46,643 nucleotides of DNA from Acidimicrobiia bacterium (GTDB lineage: Bacteria; Actinomycetota; Acidimicrobiia; Acidimicrobiales; Aldehydirespiratoraceae): the NCBI GenBank assembly GCA_024421085.1, contig JAHQYN010000014.1, positions 1-46,643 on the forward strand, written 5' to 3'. Made by a program: the position numbers and the translations under genes. Below are positions 25,973-34,012 of this stretch, one piece after another; within the stretch, counting starts at the first letter, position 1, and the number at the start of each line of letters is the position of its first letter. Under the pieces are notes generated by a model that did no database searches, had not been told where the DNA came from, and worked only from the letters and a program-made list of their open reading frames with translations.

Positions 25973-28396
25973 ATGAACCAAGAGGTGCGCTGCGTCATCG
26001 TCGGAGGCGGGGCCATGGGCGTGGGCCTGCTCTACCACCTCGCCCATGAGGGCTGGACCGACACGATCCTCGTGGAGAAGGGTGAACTGACCTCGGGGTC
26101 CACCTGGCACGCCGCGGGCCTCATCCCCAATTTCATCGGCGATCTCAACATGGCGAAGGTCCATCAGGACGCGATCGCCCTGTACCCCGACATCGAGGAG
26201 GAGACGGGCCTCTCCGCGGGCTGGCACGGATGCGGGGCGGTCCGCCTCGCACGCACCGACGAAGAAGTCGACTGGCACCGTTACGTGCATGCCATGCTCA
26301 ACCAGATCGGCGTCGAGTCCCACATCGTCGGGCCGAAGCAGGTGCAGGAGCTCAACCCGCTGCTCGAAGATCTGTCCGACGTGAAGACCGGCTTCTACAC
26401 GCCCCACGACGGCTGGACCGACCCCACAGGATGCACCAACGCCATGGCCAAGGGCGCCCGTCAACTCGGCTGCGAGGTCCAGCGCCACAACCGTGTGGTC
26501 GACATGGCACAGCTGGCCGACGGCCGCTGGCAGGTCATCACCGAGAAAGGCACGATCACCTGCGAACATGTGGTCAACGCCGCGGGTCACTACGCCCCGC
26601 AGTTGGGCGCGATGATCGGGCTCGACGTGCCGATCGTCTCGGTCATCCACCAGTACGTCATCACCGAACCGCTCGAGTCGATGCGCAATCTCGGCTTCGA
26701 ACCGCCGGTGACCCGCGATCCTCGGTCGAGCTGCTACTACCGCCGCGAGATCGACGGGCTGCTGATCGGGCCCTACGAGATGGCCAACGCCCAGATCTAC
26801 GGTGTGGAGGGGATCGACTGGGGTCTCGACTTCTATCTCACACCGCCCGACATCGACAACATCGCCGAGTGTCTCGAACTGGCCATGCTGCGGATCCCTT
26901 CGTGGTCCGAAGCGGGGATCAAGAAGATCGTCTCGGGTCCGATCACCCATACGCCCGACTCCGGCTATCTCATGGGACCGGCACCGGGATTCCGCAACTA
27001 CTGGCACTGCAACGGTGCCTCCATCGGCATAACCCAGGGTCCCGGAGCAGGCAAGTATCTCGCCCAATGGATCGTGCATGGTCAGACGGAGATCAACGTG
27101 CGGGCCATGGATCCCCGCCGCTTCGGAGACCACACCGGCCCCAAGTCGGTGTTCGCCATTGAGAAGGCGATCGACGAATACCACGAGATGTATCAGGTCC
27201 GCCTGCCCGGGGAGCAGCGCCCGGCGGCGCGGCGCCAGAAAGTCAACCCGATCTACGGTCGGCTCGACGCCCTGGGAGCGCAATGGCAGGAGGTCTACGG
27301 CTGGGAGCGTCCGCAGTACTTCGGCGACCCCGAACGGCACTCGTTCAGGCGGTCCAACGCCTTCGACTTCGTCGCTCGTGAAGTCACCGGGACTCGCCAA
27401 CGGGTAGGTATCGCCGATCTCACCGCCTTCGCCAAGTTCGAGGTCGCGGGCGCTGATGCTGCGGCGCTGCTGGATCGACTGTCGGCCAACAGGATCCCGG
27501 CCCGAGACGGTGGTATCCGCCTGGTGCACATGCTCACCGAGCTGGGCGGAATCGAGTGTGAGATGACGATCACCCGGTTCGCTGCTGACCGCTTCTACCT
27601 CAATTCGGCGGTCATCGGCACCACCCATGACCTGGACTGGCTGAACCAGCACATCGAGGCGACAGAGGATGTGACCGTCACCGACGTCACCGACTCCCTG
27701 GGGCTGTTGGCCGTGACCGGGCCACGCGCCCGGGAGGTGCTGGCACCCCTGACCGACGCCGACCTCAGCAACGAGTCGTTCCGCTGGTTGACCGCGCGAC
27801 AGATCGAGGTGGCGGGAGTGCCCTGCAAAGCCCTGCGGGTCTCCTATGTGGGTGAACTCGGTTGGGAGCTGCACTGTCCGATCGAACGGATGGCCGAGCT
27901 CTACGACGCGCTCATAGCTTCCGGGGAGCCGCACGGAATGGTCCACTTCGGCGCCTACGCGATGAACGTCATGCGCATCGAGAAGGGTTACAAGGCTTGG
28001 GGTAGCGAACTCACCACGGAGATCACCCCGATCGAGGCCCGCCTGGAGCGTTTCGTCGACTTCGACGGTGACTTCATCGGCAAGCAGGCCACCGTTGAGC
28101 GTGCCGAGCAGACCGAACCGCTGTCGATGGTGCTCGTATACTGCGAAGTCGACGCCACAGACAACGACGTGCGCGGCAACGAGGGGGCATACGGCCCGGA
28201 CGGGAAGGTAATGGGGATCGCCACGAGCGGAACCTGGGGTCACACGGTCGACAAGAGCCTGGCCTTCGTGTATGTCGCCCCCGCCTTCGAAGCGCCCGGA
28301 TCAACCTTCGAACTGGAACTCCTCGGAGAGACGAGGACCGCAACCGTGCTGGCCGAACCCGCTTATGACCCGATCAACTCCGCTCTGCGCGCCTAG
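25973..28396 (+). CDS. Dimethylglycine/sarcosine dehydrogenase-type flavoprotein (FAD oxidoreductase + GcvT fusion), copy 2
   Basis: 807 residues with a clear AGAGGAGAGAG before the ATG. FAD motif VIVGGGAMGVGLLYHL near residue 9, covalent-FAD-type STWHAAGLIPNF near 43, and a C-terminal GcvT domain with SYVGELGWELHC and YAMNVMRIEKGYKAWG. The same architecture as the upstream gene, but divergent enough to suggest a different methylated substrate, for example dimethylglycine in one and sarcosine in the other. It lies 71 bp downstream of copy 1, so the two are probably one operon. The ferredoxin and reductase genes further on could accept the electrons (inference). Confidence 0.87.
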   Translation: MNQEVRCVIVGGGAMGVGLLYHLAHEGWTDTILVEKGELTSGSTWHAAGLIPNFIGDLNMAKVHQDAIALYPDIEEETGLSAGWHGCGAVRLARTDEEVDWHRYVHAMLNQIGVESHIVGPKQVQELNPLLEDLSDVKTGFYTPHDGWTDPTGCTNAMAKGARQLGCEVQRHNRVVDMAQLADGRWQVITEKGTITCEHVVNAAGHYAPQLGAMIGLDVPIVSVIHQYVITEPLESMRNLGFEPPVTRDPRSSCYYRREIDGLLIGPYEMANAQIYGVEGIDWGLDFYLTPPDIDNIAECLELAMLRIPSWSEAGIKKIVSGPITHTPDSGYLMGPAPGFRNYWHCNGASIGITQGPGAGKYLAQWIVHGQTEINVRAMDPRRFGDHTGPKSVFAIEKAIDEYHEMYQVRLPGEQRPAARRQKVNPIYGRLDALGAQWQEVYGWERPQYFGDPERHSFRRSNAFDFVAREVTGTRQRVGIADLTAFAKFEVAGADAAALLDRLSANRIPARDGGIRLVHMLTELGGIECEMTITRFAADRFYLNSAVIGTTHDLDWLNQHIEATEDVTVTDVTDSLGLLAVTGPRAREVLAPLTDADLSNESFRWLTARQIEVAGVPCKALRVSYVGELGWELHCPIERMAELYDALIASGEPHGMVHFGAYAMNVMRIEKGYKAWGSELTTEITPIEARLERFVDFDGDFIGKQATVERAEQTEPLSMVLVYCEVDATDNDVRGNEGAYGPDGKVMGIATSGTWGHTVDKSLAFVYVAPAFEAPGSTFELELLGETRTATVLAEPAYDPINSALRA

Positions 28397-28435
28397 CTGG
28401 CTGTCGATGCGTTACAGTTTCGCAGCCACACGCTG

Positions 28436-28543
28436 TGGTCGTCCGAGTGGTCGTCCAAGTGGTCGTCCAACTTGTCGTCCAACTTGTCGTCCAACTTGTC
28501 GTCCGAGTGGTCGTCCAACTTGTCGTCCGATTTGTCGTCGGAT
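28436..28543 (+). repeat. Nine 12-bp tandem repeats in the mttB leader
   Basis: Units of TGGTCGTCCAAG / TTGTCGTCCAAC type run without interruption from 28436 to 28543. They fill most of the 177-bp gap between copy 2 of the dehydrogenase and the methyltransferase. In the methyltransferase frame they would encode SSNL/SSEW repeats, but the family start is downstream. They could set spacing or bind a regulator; nothing further is visible. Confidence 0.93.
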
Positions 28544-28573
28544 CAGCAGAACCGAAGGGACTGTGACCGCACC

Positions 28574-30124
28574 ATGACCCAAGAGCCACGTCGTAGAAGG
28601 TCAGGCGGACGTGCCGGGCGCATAGCCGAACGTGCCGCGCCGCTGCAGGAGGATGCGCGCCCGGTTCGGCCCGGGCTGCCCGGAGGGAAGTTCAAGCCTC
28701 TGGTCGACTCGGAGATGCAGCAGGTATACGACACCGCGCTGGACCTTCTGGAACGTGTGGGCATGGGTTCCCCGGTTCCGGAGTTCGTGGAGGTGGTCGT
28801 GGACGCGGGCGGCAGCCTCGACGACTCAGGTCGGCTTCTGTACCCGAGAGCACTCGTCGAGAACGGCATTGCCACCGCGGCCAAGGAATGGACCTGGCAC
28901 GGCTTCGACGACGACAGATCGATCGAGGTCGGTGGTGACCGGGTCCATTTCGGGACCGCCGGAGCTGCGGTGTTGATGTACGACTACCAGACCAACACCT
29001 TCCGGCACAGCACCGCACAGGATGTCTACAACTGCGCCCGGCTGGTTGACCATCTCGACAACATCCACTTCTTCGTCCGCACGGTGGTGGCCCGTGACCG
29101 GGAGGACTCGCGCGAACTTGACCTCAACACTGCCTATGCCGCCACGGTCGGCACCGGCAAGCCTGTCGGCACCTCGTGGTTCGAGCGGGCGCACGTCTAT
29201 GAGACCGTCGAGATGTACGACATTATGGCTGGCGGCGAGGGGTCATTTCGCAAACGGCCCTTCGTCGTGGCCAACAACACCTTCGTGGTGCCGCCGCTGC
29301 GTTTCGCTGAGGAGTCGACGAACTGCATGGTCGCCCAGGTGGAGTCGGGCATGCCTATCAACCTGTTGTCCGCGGGTCAGGCGGGGGCGACTTCGCCCGC
29401 GGCGTTGGCCGGATCGCTGGCCCAGGCGCTCGCTGAATGCCTCGCGGCGCTGACCGCGGTCAACTTGATGAGTCCCGGCCATCCCTGCGTGATGGGGATG
29501 TGGCCGTTCGTCTCGGACCTCCGCACCGGGGCGATGAGCGGAGGCAGCGGCGAGGAGGGGGTGCTCAACGCGGCTGCCGCGCAGGTCGTCAACTGGATCG
29601 GGCTGCCCTCGGGTGTGGCGGCGGGGATGACCGACTCGAAAGTGCCCGACAACCAGGCGGGTTACGAGAAGGGGATCAATGTCGTGCTGGCGGGCCAGGC
29701 GGGGGCCAATCTCGTCTATGAGAGCGCGGGGATGCTCGGAAGCCTGCTGAGCTGTTCGCTTGAGGCGCTGGTGATCGACAACGACATGCTGGGCTCGATC
29801 AACCGCACCGTGAGGGGCATCGAGGTCAACGACGAGACGCTCTCGGCCGCCCTGATCGAGGAGGTCGTGAACGGGCCGGGTCATTTCCTCGGCTCGCCCC
29901 AGACGCTCGAGTTGATGCAGAAGGAGTACATCTACCCGGTCATCGGCGACCGCGACACTCCCGACGACTGGGTCGACGCCGGTGGCAAGGACGCGCTGGA
30001 AGTCGCCCACGAATTCGCCGCGCAGGTCCTGTCGTCGCATTTCCCGTCCCACGTTGACCCTGTTGCCGACGCTGCTGTGCGCGAGCGTTACAACATCGTG
30101 GTGGACCGCAGCGGTCGGAGTTGA
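28574..30124 (+). CDS. MttB-superfamily (non-pyrrolysine) trimethylamine/betaine methyltransferase
   Basis: 516 residues from the ATG at 28574. It is a TIM-barrel corrinoid-methyltransferase relative (LVDSEMQQVYDTALDLLERV; MMxx-type GVNLMSPGHPCVMGMWPF region; LAGQAGANLVYESAGMLGSL; PQTLELMQKEYIYPV). No in-frame TAG is present, so this is the non-Pyl branch, whose characterised members demethylate quaternary amines such as glycine betaine or proline betaine rather than trimethylamine. No corrinoid protein is in view, which leaves the methyl acceptor open. Position next to two N-methylglycine dehydrogenases supports a methylated-amine pathway. The frame runs upstream through the 12-bp repeat but lacks family similarity there. 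Confidence 0.85.
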   Translation: MTQEPRRRRSGGRAGRIAERAAPLQEDARPVRPGLPGGKFKPLVDSEMQQVYDTALDLLERVGMGSPVPEFVEVVVDAGGSLDDSGRLLYPRALVENGIATAAKEWTWHGFDDDRSIEVGGDRVHFGTAGAAVLMYDYQTNTFRHSTAQDVYNCARLVDHLDNIHFFVRTVVARDREDSRELDLNTAYAATVGTGKPVGTSWFERAHVYETVEMYDIMAGGEGSFRKRPFVVANNTFVVPPLRFAEESTNCMVAQVESGMPINLLSAGQAGATSPAALAGSLAQALAECLAALTAVNLMSPGHPCVMGMWPFVSDLRTGAMSGGSGEEGVLNAAAAQVVNWIGLPSGVAAGMTDSKVPDNQAGYEKGINVVLAGQAGANLVYESAGMLGSLLSCSLEALVIDNDMLGSINRTVRGIEVNDETLSAALIEEVVNGPGHFLGSPQTLELMQKEYIYPVIGDRDTPDDWVDAGGKDALEVAHEFAAQVLSSHFPSHVDPVADAAVRERYNIVVDRSGRS

Positions 30125-30225
30125 GCCCGCCGCACTCTCGCGCCGCTGAAGTCTGATCTGTTCCCGACGGTGCCCCGGTCGGCCACGGTCGATCCGGCAC
30201 CGCCTGCCCCGCAGTGACAGAACGC

Positions 30226-30297
30226 CGACGTTTCGCGCAGTAGCCCGTGCGACGTTTCGCGCAGTAGACTATGCGACGTTTCGCGCAGTAGACATGC
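30226..30297 (+). promoter_or_regulatory. Three 24-bp iterons upstream of an AAA ATPase
   Basis: CGACGTTTCGCGCAGTAG recurs at 30226, 30250 and 30274, exactly 24 bp apart (just over two helical turns). With the preceding bases each forms an imperfect palindrome, TGCG...CGCA. The last copy ends 36 bp before the TTG start of the ATPase gene. Spacing and symmetry fit a cooperative protein-binding operator, possibly autoregulatory. Confidence 0.6.
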
Positions 30298-30333
30298 ACA
30301 GGCCCGGAACCAACCAAAGAAAGGGACCGCAAT

Positions 30334-31590
30334 TTGACCACCGACGAGCGCCTGAGGCACCTTGAGAAGCCGGTTCGCGAAGCTCTGTCGCACTTTCGTG
30401 TTGTAGTGGTGACCGGCCCCCGTCAGGCAGGAAAGACCACCCTAGTGCGAAAAGTCGTGGGGGATGCTGGCACGCTTGTTCGGCTCGACCGTCAGCCAGA
30501 CCTCCAAGCGGTTCTGGCCGATCCGGCGGCAGCGGCGTTGCAGGGACCGACACCGCGAGCTTTCGACGAGGTGCAGCGAGGCGGTGACCCGCTGGTTCGC
30601 GCCATCAAGGTGGTCGTAGATGACAACCGTGCTCCAGGCCAGTTTCTATTGAACGGCTCGGCCGATTTCCTCACGACACCGGTGTTGACCGAGTCCTTGG
30701 CAGGCCGAGCCGTGTTCTTGGAGCTATGGCCCTTCACGCAGGGCGAGATTGAGGGCCGGCGCGACAAGTTCCTCAAGCAAGCCTTCACCAACCGGAAGCA
30801 ACTCCTGAGCCAGGACCTCTCGCCAGTCTCTCCCTACGACTACCTGCAGCGGATCTGTCGAGGCGGGTTCCCCGAGGTGGTCGCGCTGCCCGAAGTGGCG
30901 CGTGGTGACTGGTTCAGCAACTACGTTCGCTCGGTCGCTCAGCGGGATGTCACTGAGTTCACCGGGGTTCGTCAGGCACAGTATCTGCCGAAGATCCTGT
31001 CCCTGCTGGCGGCTCGGACTGCGAATGAACTGGTGGCTGCCCACATCCATGATGAAGCTGGGCTGGGCAGCCGCAATACCACCGACGACTACCTGAGCCA
31101 CTTGCAGATGGTCTACCTCGCCCACCTGCTGCCGGCCTGGTCGCGTGGCCTCACCGCCAAGATTGTTCGGCATCCCAAGGTCTACATCGCCGACACCGGC
31201 CTGGCCGCCCATCTCCTCGGCAAGGATTCTGGATCGCTGAGCCGCCCGACCGATCCGGCGCGGGGTCCGTTAGTGGAGACTTTCGTGGCCAATGAACTGC
31301 TGCGGCAGTGCAGCTGGCTCGGCTGGGACGTTCGACTCCATCATTTTCGAGATCGTGACCGCAATGAGATCGACCTGATCGCCGAAGCAGCAGACGGGCG
31401 GGTGGTTGCCTTGGAGGTCAAGGCCGCGCAAACCGTCTCGGTTCGTGATGCCCGTCAACTGAAATGGCTTCGCGACAAGATCGGCAATGACTTCGTGTGT
31501 GGTGTTGTGCTGCACACCGGTGAGCGCTCCTTCCGGTTGGACGACAACATCTACGCCCTTCCGATTTCTGCGCTCTGGCTCACTCCTTGA
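30334..31590 (+). CDS. AAA_14/DUF4143 ATP-binding protein
   Basis: 418 residues. Walker A is VVVTGPRQAGKTTLV near residue 25, and the Walker B-like acidic box is RAFDEVQRGGDP. FLLNGSADFLTTP (sensor) and LAGRAVFLELWPF are typical of this family. The C-terminal DUF4143 domain ends in a nuclease-like fold with DRDRNEIDLIAEAADGRVVALEVKA (the E/D-x-K pattern of PD-(D/E)XK enzymes). TTG start with GAAAGGGA upstream. These genes are common, often horizontally moved and solitary; their job is unclear, with links to defence or toxin-like activity suggested. It interrupts the methylamine cluster. Confidence 0.87.
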   Translation: MTTDERLRHLEKPVREALSHFRVVVVTGPRQAGKTTLVRKVVGDAGTLVRLDRQPDLQAVLADPAAAALQGPTPRAFDEVQRGGDPLVRAIKVVVDDNRAPGQFLLNGSADFLTTPVLTESLAGRAVFLELWPFTQGEIEGRRDKFLKQAFTNRKQLLSQDLSPVSPYDYLQRICRGGFPEVVALPEVARGDWFSNYVRSVAQRDVTEFTGVRQAQYLPKILSLLAARTANELVAAHIHDEAGLGSRNTTDDYLSHLQMVYLAHLLPAWSRGLTAKIVRHPKVYIADTGLAAHLLGKDSGSLSRPTDPARGPLVETFVANELLRQCSWLGWDVRLHHFRDRDRNEIDLIAEAADGRVVALEVKAAQTVSVRDARQLKWLRDKIGNDFVCGVVLHTGERSFRLDDNIYALPISALWLTP

Positions 31591-31822
31591 CGATCCCATC
31601 CAACGCTCTTCAAGTCCGCGGCCCTAGAGCCTGCAGTGCTGTCTCGGCCCTGCGGCTGGCCGTGCTGTCTCGGCGAGGACCGCGCCGGGCGATATCGCCG
31701 TTAACGGCGGCGGGGGAGTTCTGGAAGTGGGGCTGGTTGGAGCAGATGTTCACATCGGAGCCTTGGGTGGGCTAAGTTGCCCCGTGACCCGTTTCCCTCC
31801 GACCCAATAGGAAAGGTGACCC

Positions 31823-32014
31823 ATGAAGATCGTGGTTGACTTCGACCTCTGTGAGAGCAATGCCATCTGCATGCAGATCGCTCCCGACATCTTTGAAGTG
31901 CGTGACGACGACTTCCTCTACGTTCTCAACGAAGAACCCGGCGAGGAGGATCGTGTCCGAGTCGATGAGTGTGTGCAGCGTTGCCCCAAGCAGGCCATAT
32001 CAGTTGAGGGCTGA
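31823..32014 (+). CDS. [3Fe-4S]-type ferredoxin
   Basis: 63 residues. CESNAIC (Cys near 10 and 16) and CVQRCPKQAI near the C-terminus give the three-Cys pattern of small actinobacterial 3Fe-4S ferredoxins, with Ala instead of the middle Cys of 4Fe clusters. GGAAAGG seven bases before the ATG. It is followed 81 bp later by a matching reductase, the usual pair feeding cytochrome P450s or other oxygenases. The ~230 bp before it (31591–31822) hold no convincing gene, only a TGCTGTCTCGG word repeated twice. Confidence 0.9.
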   Translation: MKIVVDFDLCESNAICMQIAPDIFEVRDDDFLYVLNEEPGEEDRVRVDECVQRCPKQAISVEG

Positions 32015-32063
32015 GGGGCTTGGGGCTGAGGGGCCTGGGGCTGACGGGCCTGGGGCTGACGGG
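32012..32063 (+). repeat. 3.5 copies of a 15-bp repeat at the ferredoxin stop
   Basis: TGAGGGGCTTGGGGC-type units start at 32012, 32027, 32042 and 32057, the first being the stop codon itself. This is a third case of a tandem array that begins with, and repeats, the stop of the gene before it. Confidence 0.9.
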
Positions 32064-32095
32064 CAGATTGAGGGCGTGCTGCCGGTAGCGCTTCA

Positions 32096-33325
32096 ATGAC
32101 GCGGCGCTCTGTCACCATCGTCGGGGCTTCTCTGGCGGGGCTGCGGGCGGCCGAGGCTCTTCGGCGTCAGGATTTCGATGGGCCGATCACGCTGATCGGC
32201 GACGAACTGCACGCTCCGTACGACCGACCGCCGTTGTCGAAGCAGTTCCTCGCGGGCGACTGGGGTGAGGACCGTCTGGCGTTGACCCGGCCTGACAAGC
32301 TCGACGACCTTGACCTGGACCTTCGTCTGGGGGTGCGTGCTGCGAGCTTCGATCTGGTGTCTCGGCGCTTGGGGATCGTGAATCTCGATGATGGGGCCGG
32401 AGATCGGGGCGGTGAGGAGCTCGTTGTCGACGGGCTGTTGATCGCCACGGGTGCGCGTTGTCGCACATTGCGGGGCTCTGAGGGGCTTGACGGAGTGTTC
32501 GTGCTGCGCAGCCTGGACGACTCGCTGGCGATCCGGGCTGCGTTTGGCGCGGGCCCGGTTCGGGTGGTCGTCGTGGGTGCGGGGTTTATTGGTGCCGAGG
32601 TGGCGGCCACTGCCCGTACGCAGGGGCTCGAGGTGACGATGATCGAGTCGCTGCCGCAGCCTTTGAGCCGGGTGCTGGGCGATGCGATGGGCGCTGTGTG
32701 TGCGGAACTGCACCGTGAGCACGGCGTCGACCTGCGTACCGGTATGGGTGTCGAGGCGGTCGAGGGCGAGGGCCGGGTGGAGCGGGTGCGGCTCAGCGAC
32801 GGCAGTGTGATCGAGGCCGATGTGGTCGTGGTCGGGATCGGGGTGGTTCCCAACACGGAGTGGCTCGAGGGTTCGGGGTTGAGGATCGACAACGGTGTGG
32901 TGTGTGACGCCACTTGTCTGGCGGCTCCCGGAGTGACCGCTGCGGGCGACGTTGCCCGCTGGCCCAATCAACGTTTCGGTGAGGTGATGCGGGTCGAGCA
33001 TTGGGACAACGCGGTTGCGCAGGGGGCGCATGCGGCCCGTCGCCTGCTGGTCGGTGACGGCGAGGCTGAGCCTTTCGTGCCTGTTCCCTGGTTCTGGTCT
33101 GATCAGTACGACCGCAAGATCCAGATGGCGGGCCGCATCGGTCCCGACGACGAGATGCACATCGCCACGGGCAGCCTCGCCGAGAGGCGCTTCGCGGCGA
33201 TCTACGGCCGCGCCGGCCGGTTGGTCGGCGTTCTCGGTTTCAACCGCCCCCGCCAAGTGATGCGCTACCGGATGCTCATCGAGTCCGGCGCGACCTTCGA
33301 AGACGCCATCGCCGCGGAGTTCTAG
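32096..33325 (+). CDS. Ferredoxin reductase (FAD/NAD-dependent, rubredoxin-reductase type)
   Basis: 409 residues. FAD motif VTIVGASLAGLRAAEAL at the N-terminus, the family box APYDRPPLSKQFLAG near residue 42, the second NAD-binding motif VVVVGAGFIGAEVAATA near 158, and the FAD-ribityl motif VTAAGDVARW near 282. The C-terminal dimerisation domain begins EHWDNAVAQG. It would pass electrons from NAD(P)H to the adjacent ferredoxin. A degenerate copy of its last ~80 codons lies 160 bp downstream. Confidence 0.92.
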   Translation: MTRRSVTIVGASLAGLRAAEALRRQDFDGPITLIGDELHAPYDRPPLSKQFLAGDWGEDRLALTRPDKLDDLDLDLRLGVRAASFDLVSRRLGIVNLDDGAGDRGGEELVVDGLLIATGARCRTLRGSEGLDGVFVLRSLDDSLAIRAAFGAGPVRVVVVGAGFIGAEVAATARTQGLEVTMIESLPQPLSRVLGDAMGAVCAELHREHGVDLRTGMGVEAVEGEGRVERVRLSDGSVIEADVVVVGIGVVPNTEWLEGSGLRIDNGVVCDATCLAAPGVTAAGDVARWPNQRFGEVMRVEHWDNAVAQGAHAARRLLVGDGEAEPFVPVPWFWSDQYDRKIQMAGRIGPDDEMHIATGSLAERRFAAIYGRAGRLVGVLGFNRPRQVMRYRMLIESGATFEDAIAAEF

Positions 33326-33489
33326 CGCGTTGGTCACCACCGGGGGAGTTGGCCGTTGGTCTCGCGACTTGGTGAATGGTGTTGACGGTTGGTGCCCCCG
33401 ACGTTAGGGTTTGGTCACCACCCCTATTCGCTTCGGCGGTAGGGTCGAGACCGCCCTTCGGGGCGGTCTCTGTCTTTCGGCGGAGGCGG

Positions 33490-33738
33490 CAGTTGATCCT
33501 GTCTCTTGGTTCTGGATTGATCGGTACGATCGCAAGATCCAGATGGCGGGCCGCATCGGTCCTGAAGACGAGATGCACGTCTCCATGGGCAGCCTCAAAG
33601 AGAGGCGTTTCGCCGCGAGCTGCGTCCGTGTCGGTCGGTTGGTCGGCGTTATCGTTTCTCACCGCCGCGCCACTTGATGTGCCCCAGGATGCGCATCGAG
33701 TCTGTAGCGACCTTCGAAGACGCCGCCGAGTTCCAGCT
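33490..33738 (+). pseudogene. Fragment duplicating the C-terminus of the ferredoxin reductase
   Basis: The stretch reading WFWIDRYDRKIQMAGRIGPE, DEMHVSMGSLKERRFAA and GRLVGV parallels WFWSDQYDRKIQMAGRIGPD onward in the intact gene (33085–33322). DNA similarity continues past a TGA at 33675–33677 through ATGCGCATCGAGTC and ACCTTCGAAGACGCC to the family's end. There is no N-terminal part, start or FAD domain. It is a decayed partial duplication or the remnant of a second reductase gene. Confidence 0.85.
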
Positions 33739-34012
33739 CGTAGGCGACCCTGTCCGCATCGTGTCCCGTGGAATTTCCGGCGACGCTCGCTGAGGTGGGA
33801 GCGGTAGTTGCGACGATGGCGGTGGAAAGTGTGGGTGTCACACCCCTGCACTAGGTTGCCGATAGTCAATGATGGACGACGCGAAAGCGAGATCAATGAT
33901 GCCTTTGACCCTGAAAATGCTGCAAGACGCTCGTGGTAAGGCACCACTGCCGACGCGATCGTGTTGAACCCGACACTCGAACGAGTCGGCGGTCAAGGAA
34001 TGGTGAACCCCG
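33739..34012. other. Non-coding stretch upstream of cas3
   Basis: No convincing gene. It holds a GGGTGT-C-ACACCC inverted repeat at 33833–33845 and a CCGA(CA)CTCG-AA-CGAGTCGG hairpin at 33970–33989, 23 bp before the cas3 ATG. It must contain the cas3 promoter, but no strong -35/-10 pair stands out. Confidence 0.6.
33970..33989. promoter_or_regulatory. Inverted repeat just upstream of cas3
   Basis: CCGA and CTCG pair with CGAG and TCGG around an AA centre, with a two-base bulge on the left. Placed 23 bp before the cas3 start, it could be an operator or a 5'-UTR hairpin. Confidence 0.35.

Noticed and set aside
28574-30124. Pyrrolysine-containing trimethylamine methyltransferase
   Set aside because: The frame is open without any internal TAG, so it belongs to the non-pyrrolysine branch.
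31587-31775. Short ORF before the ferredoxin
   Set aside because: No ribosome-binding site, no domain, Arg/Ala-rich composition typical of a shadow frame.
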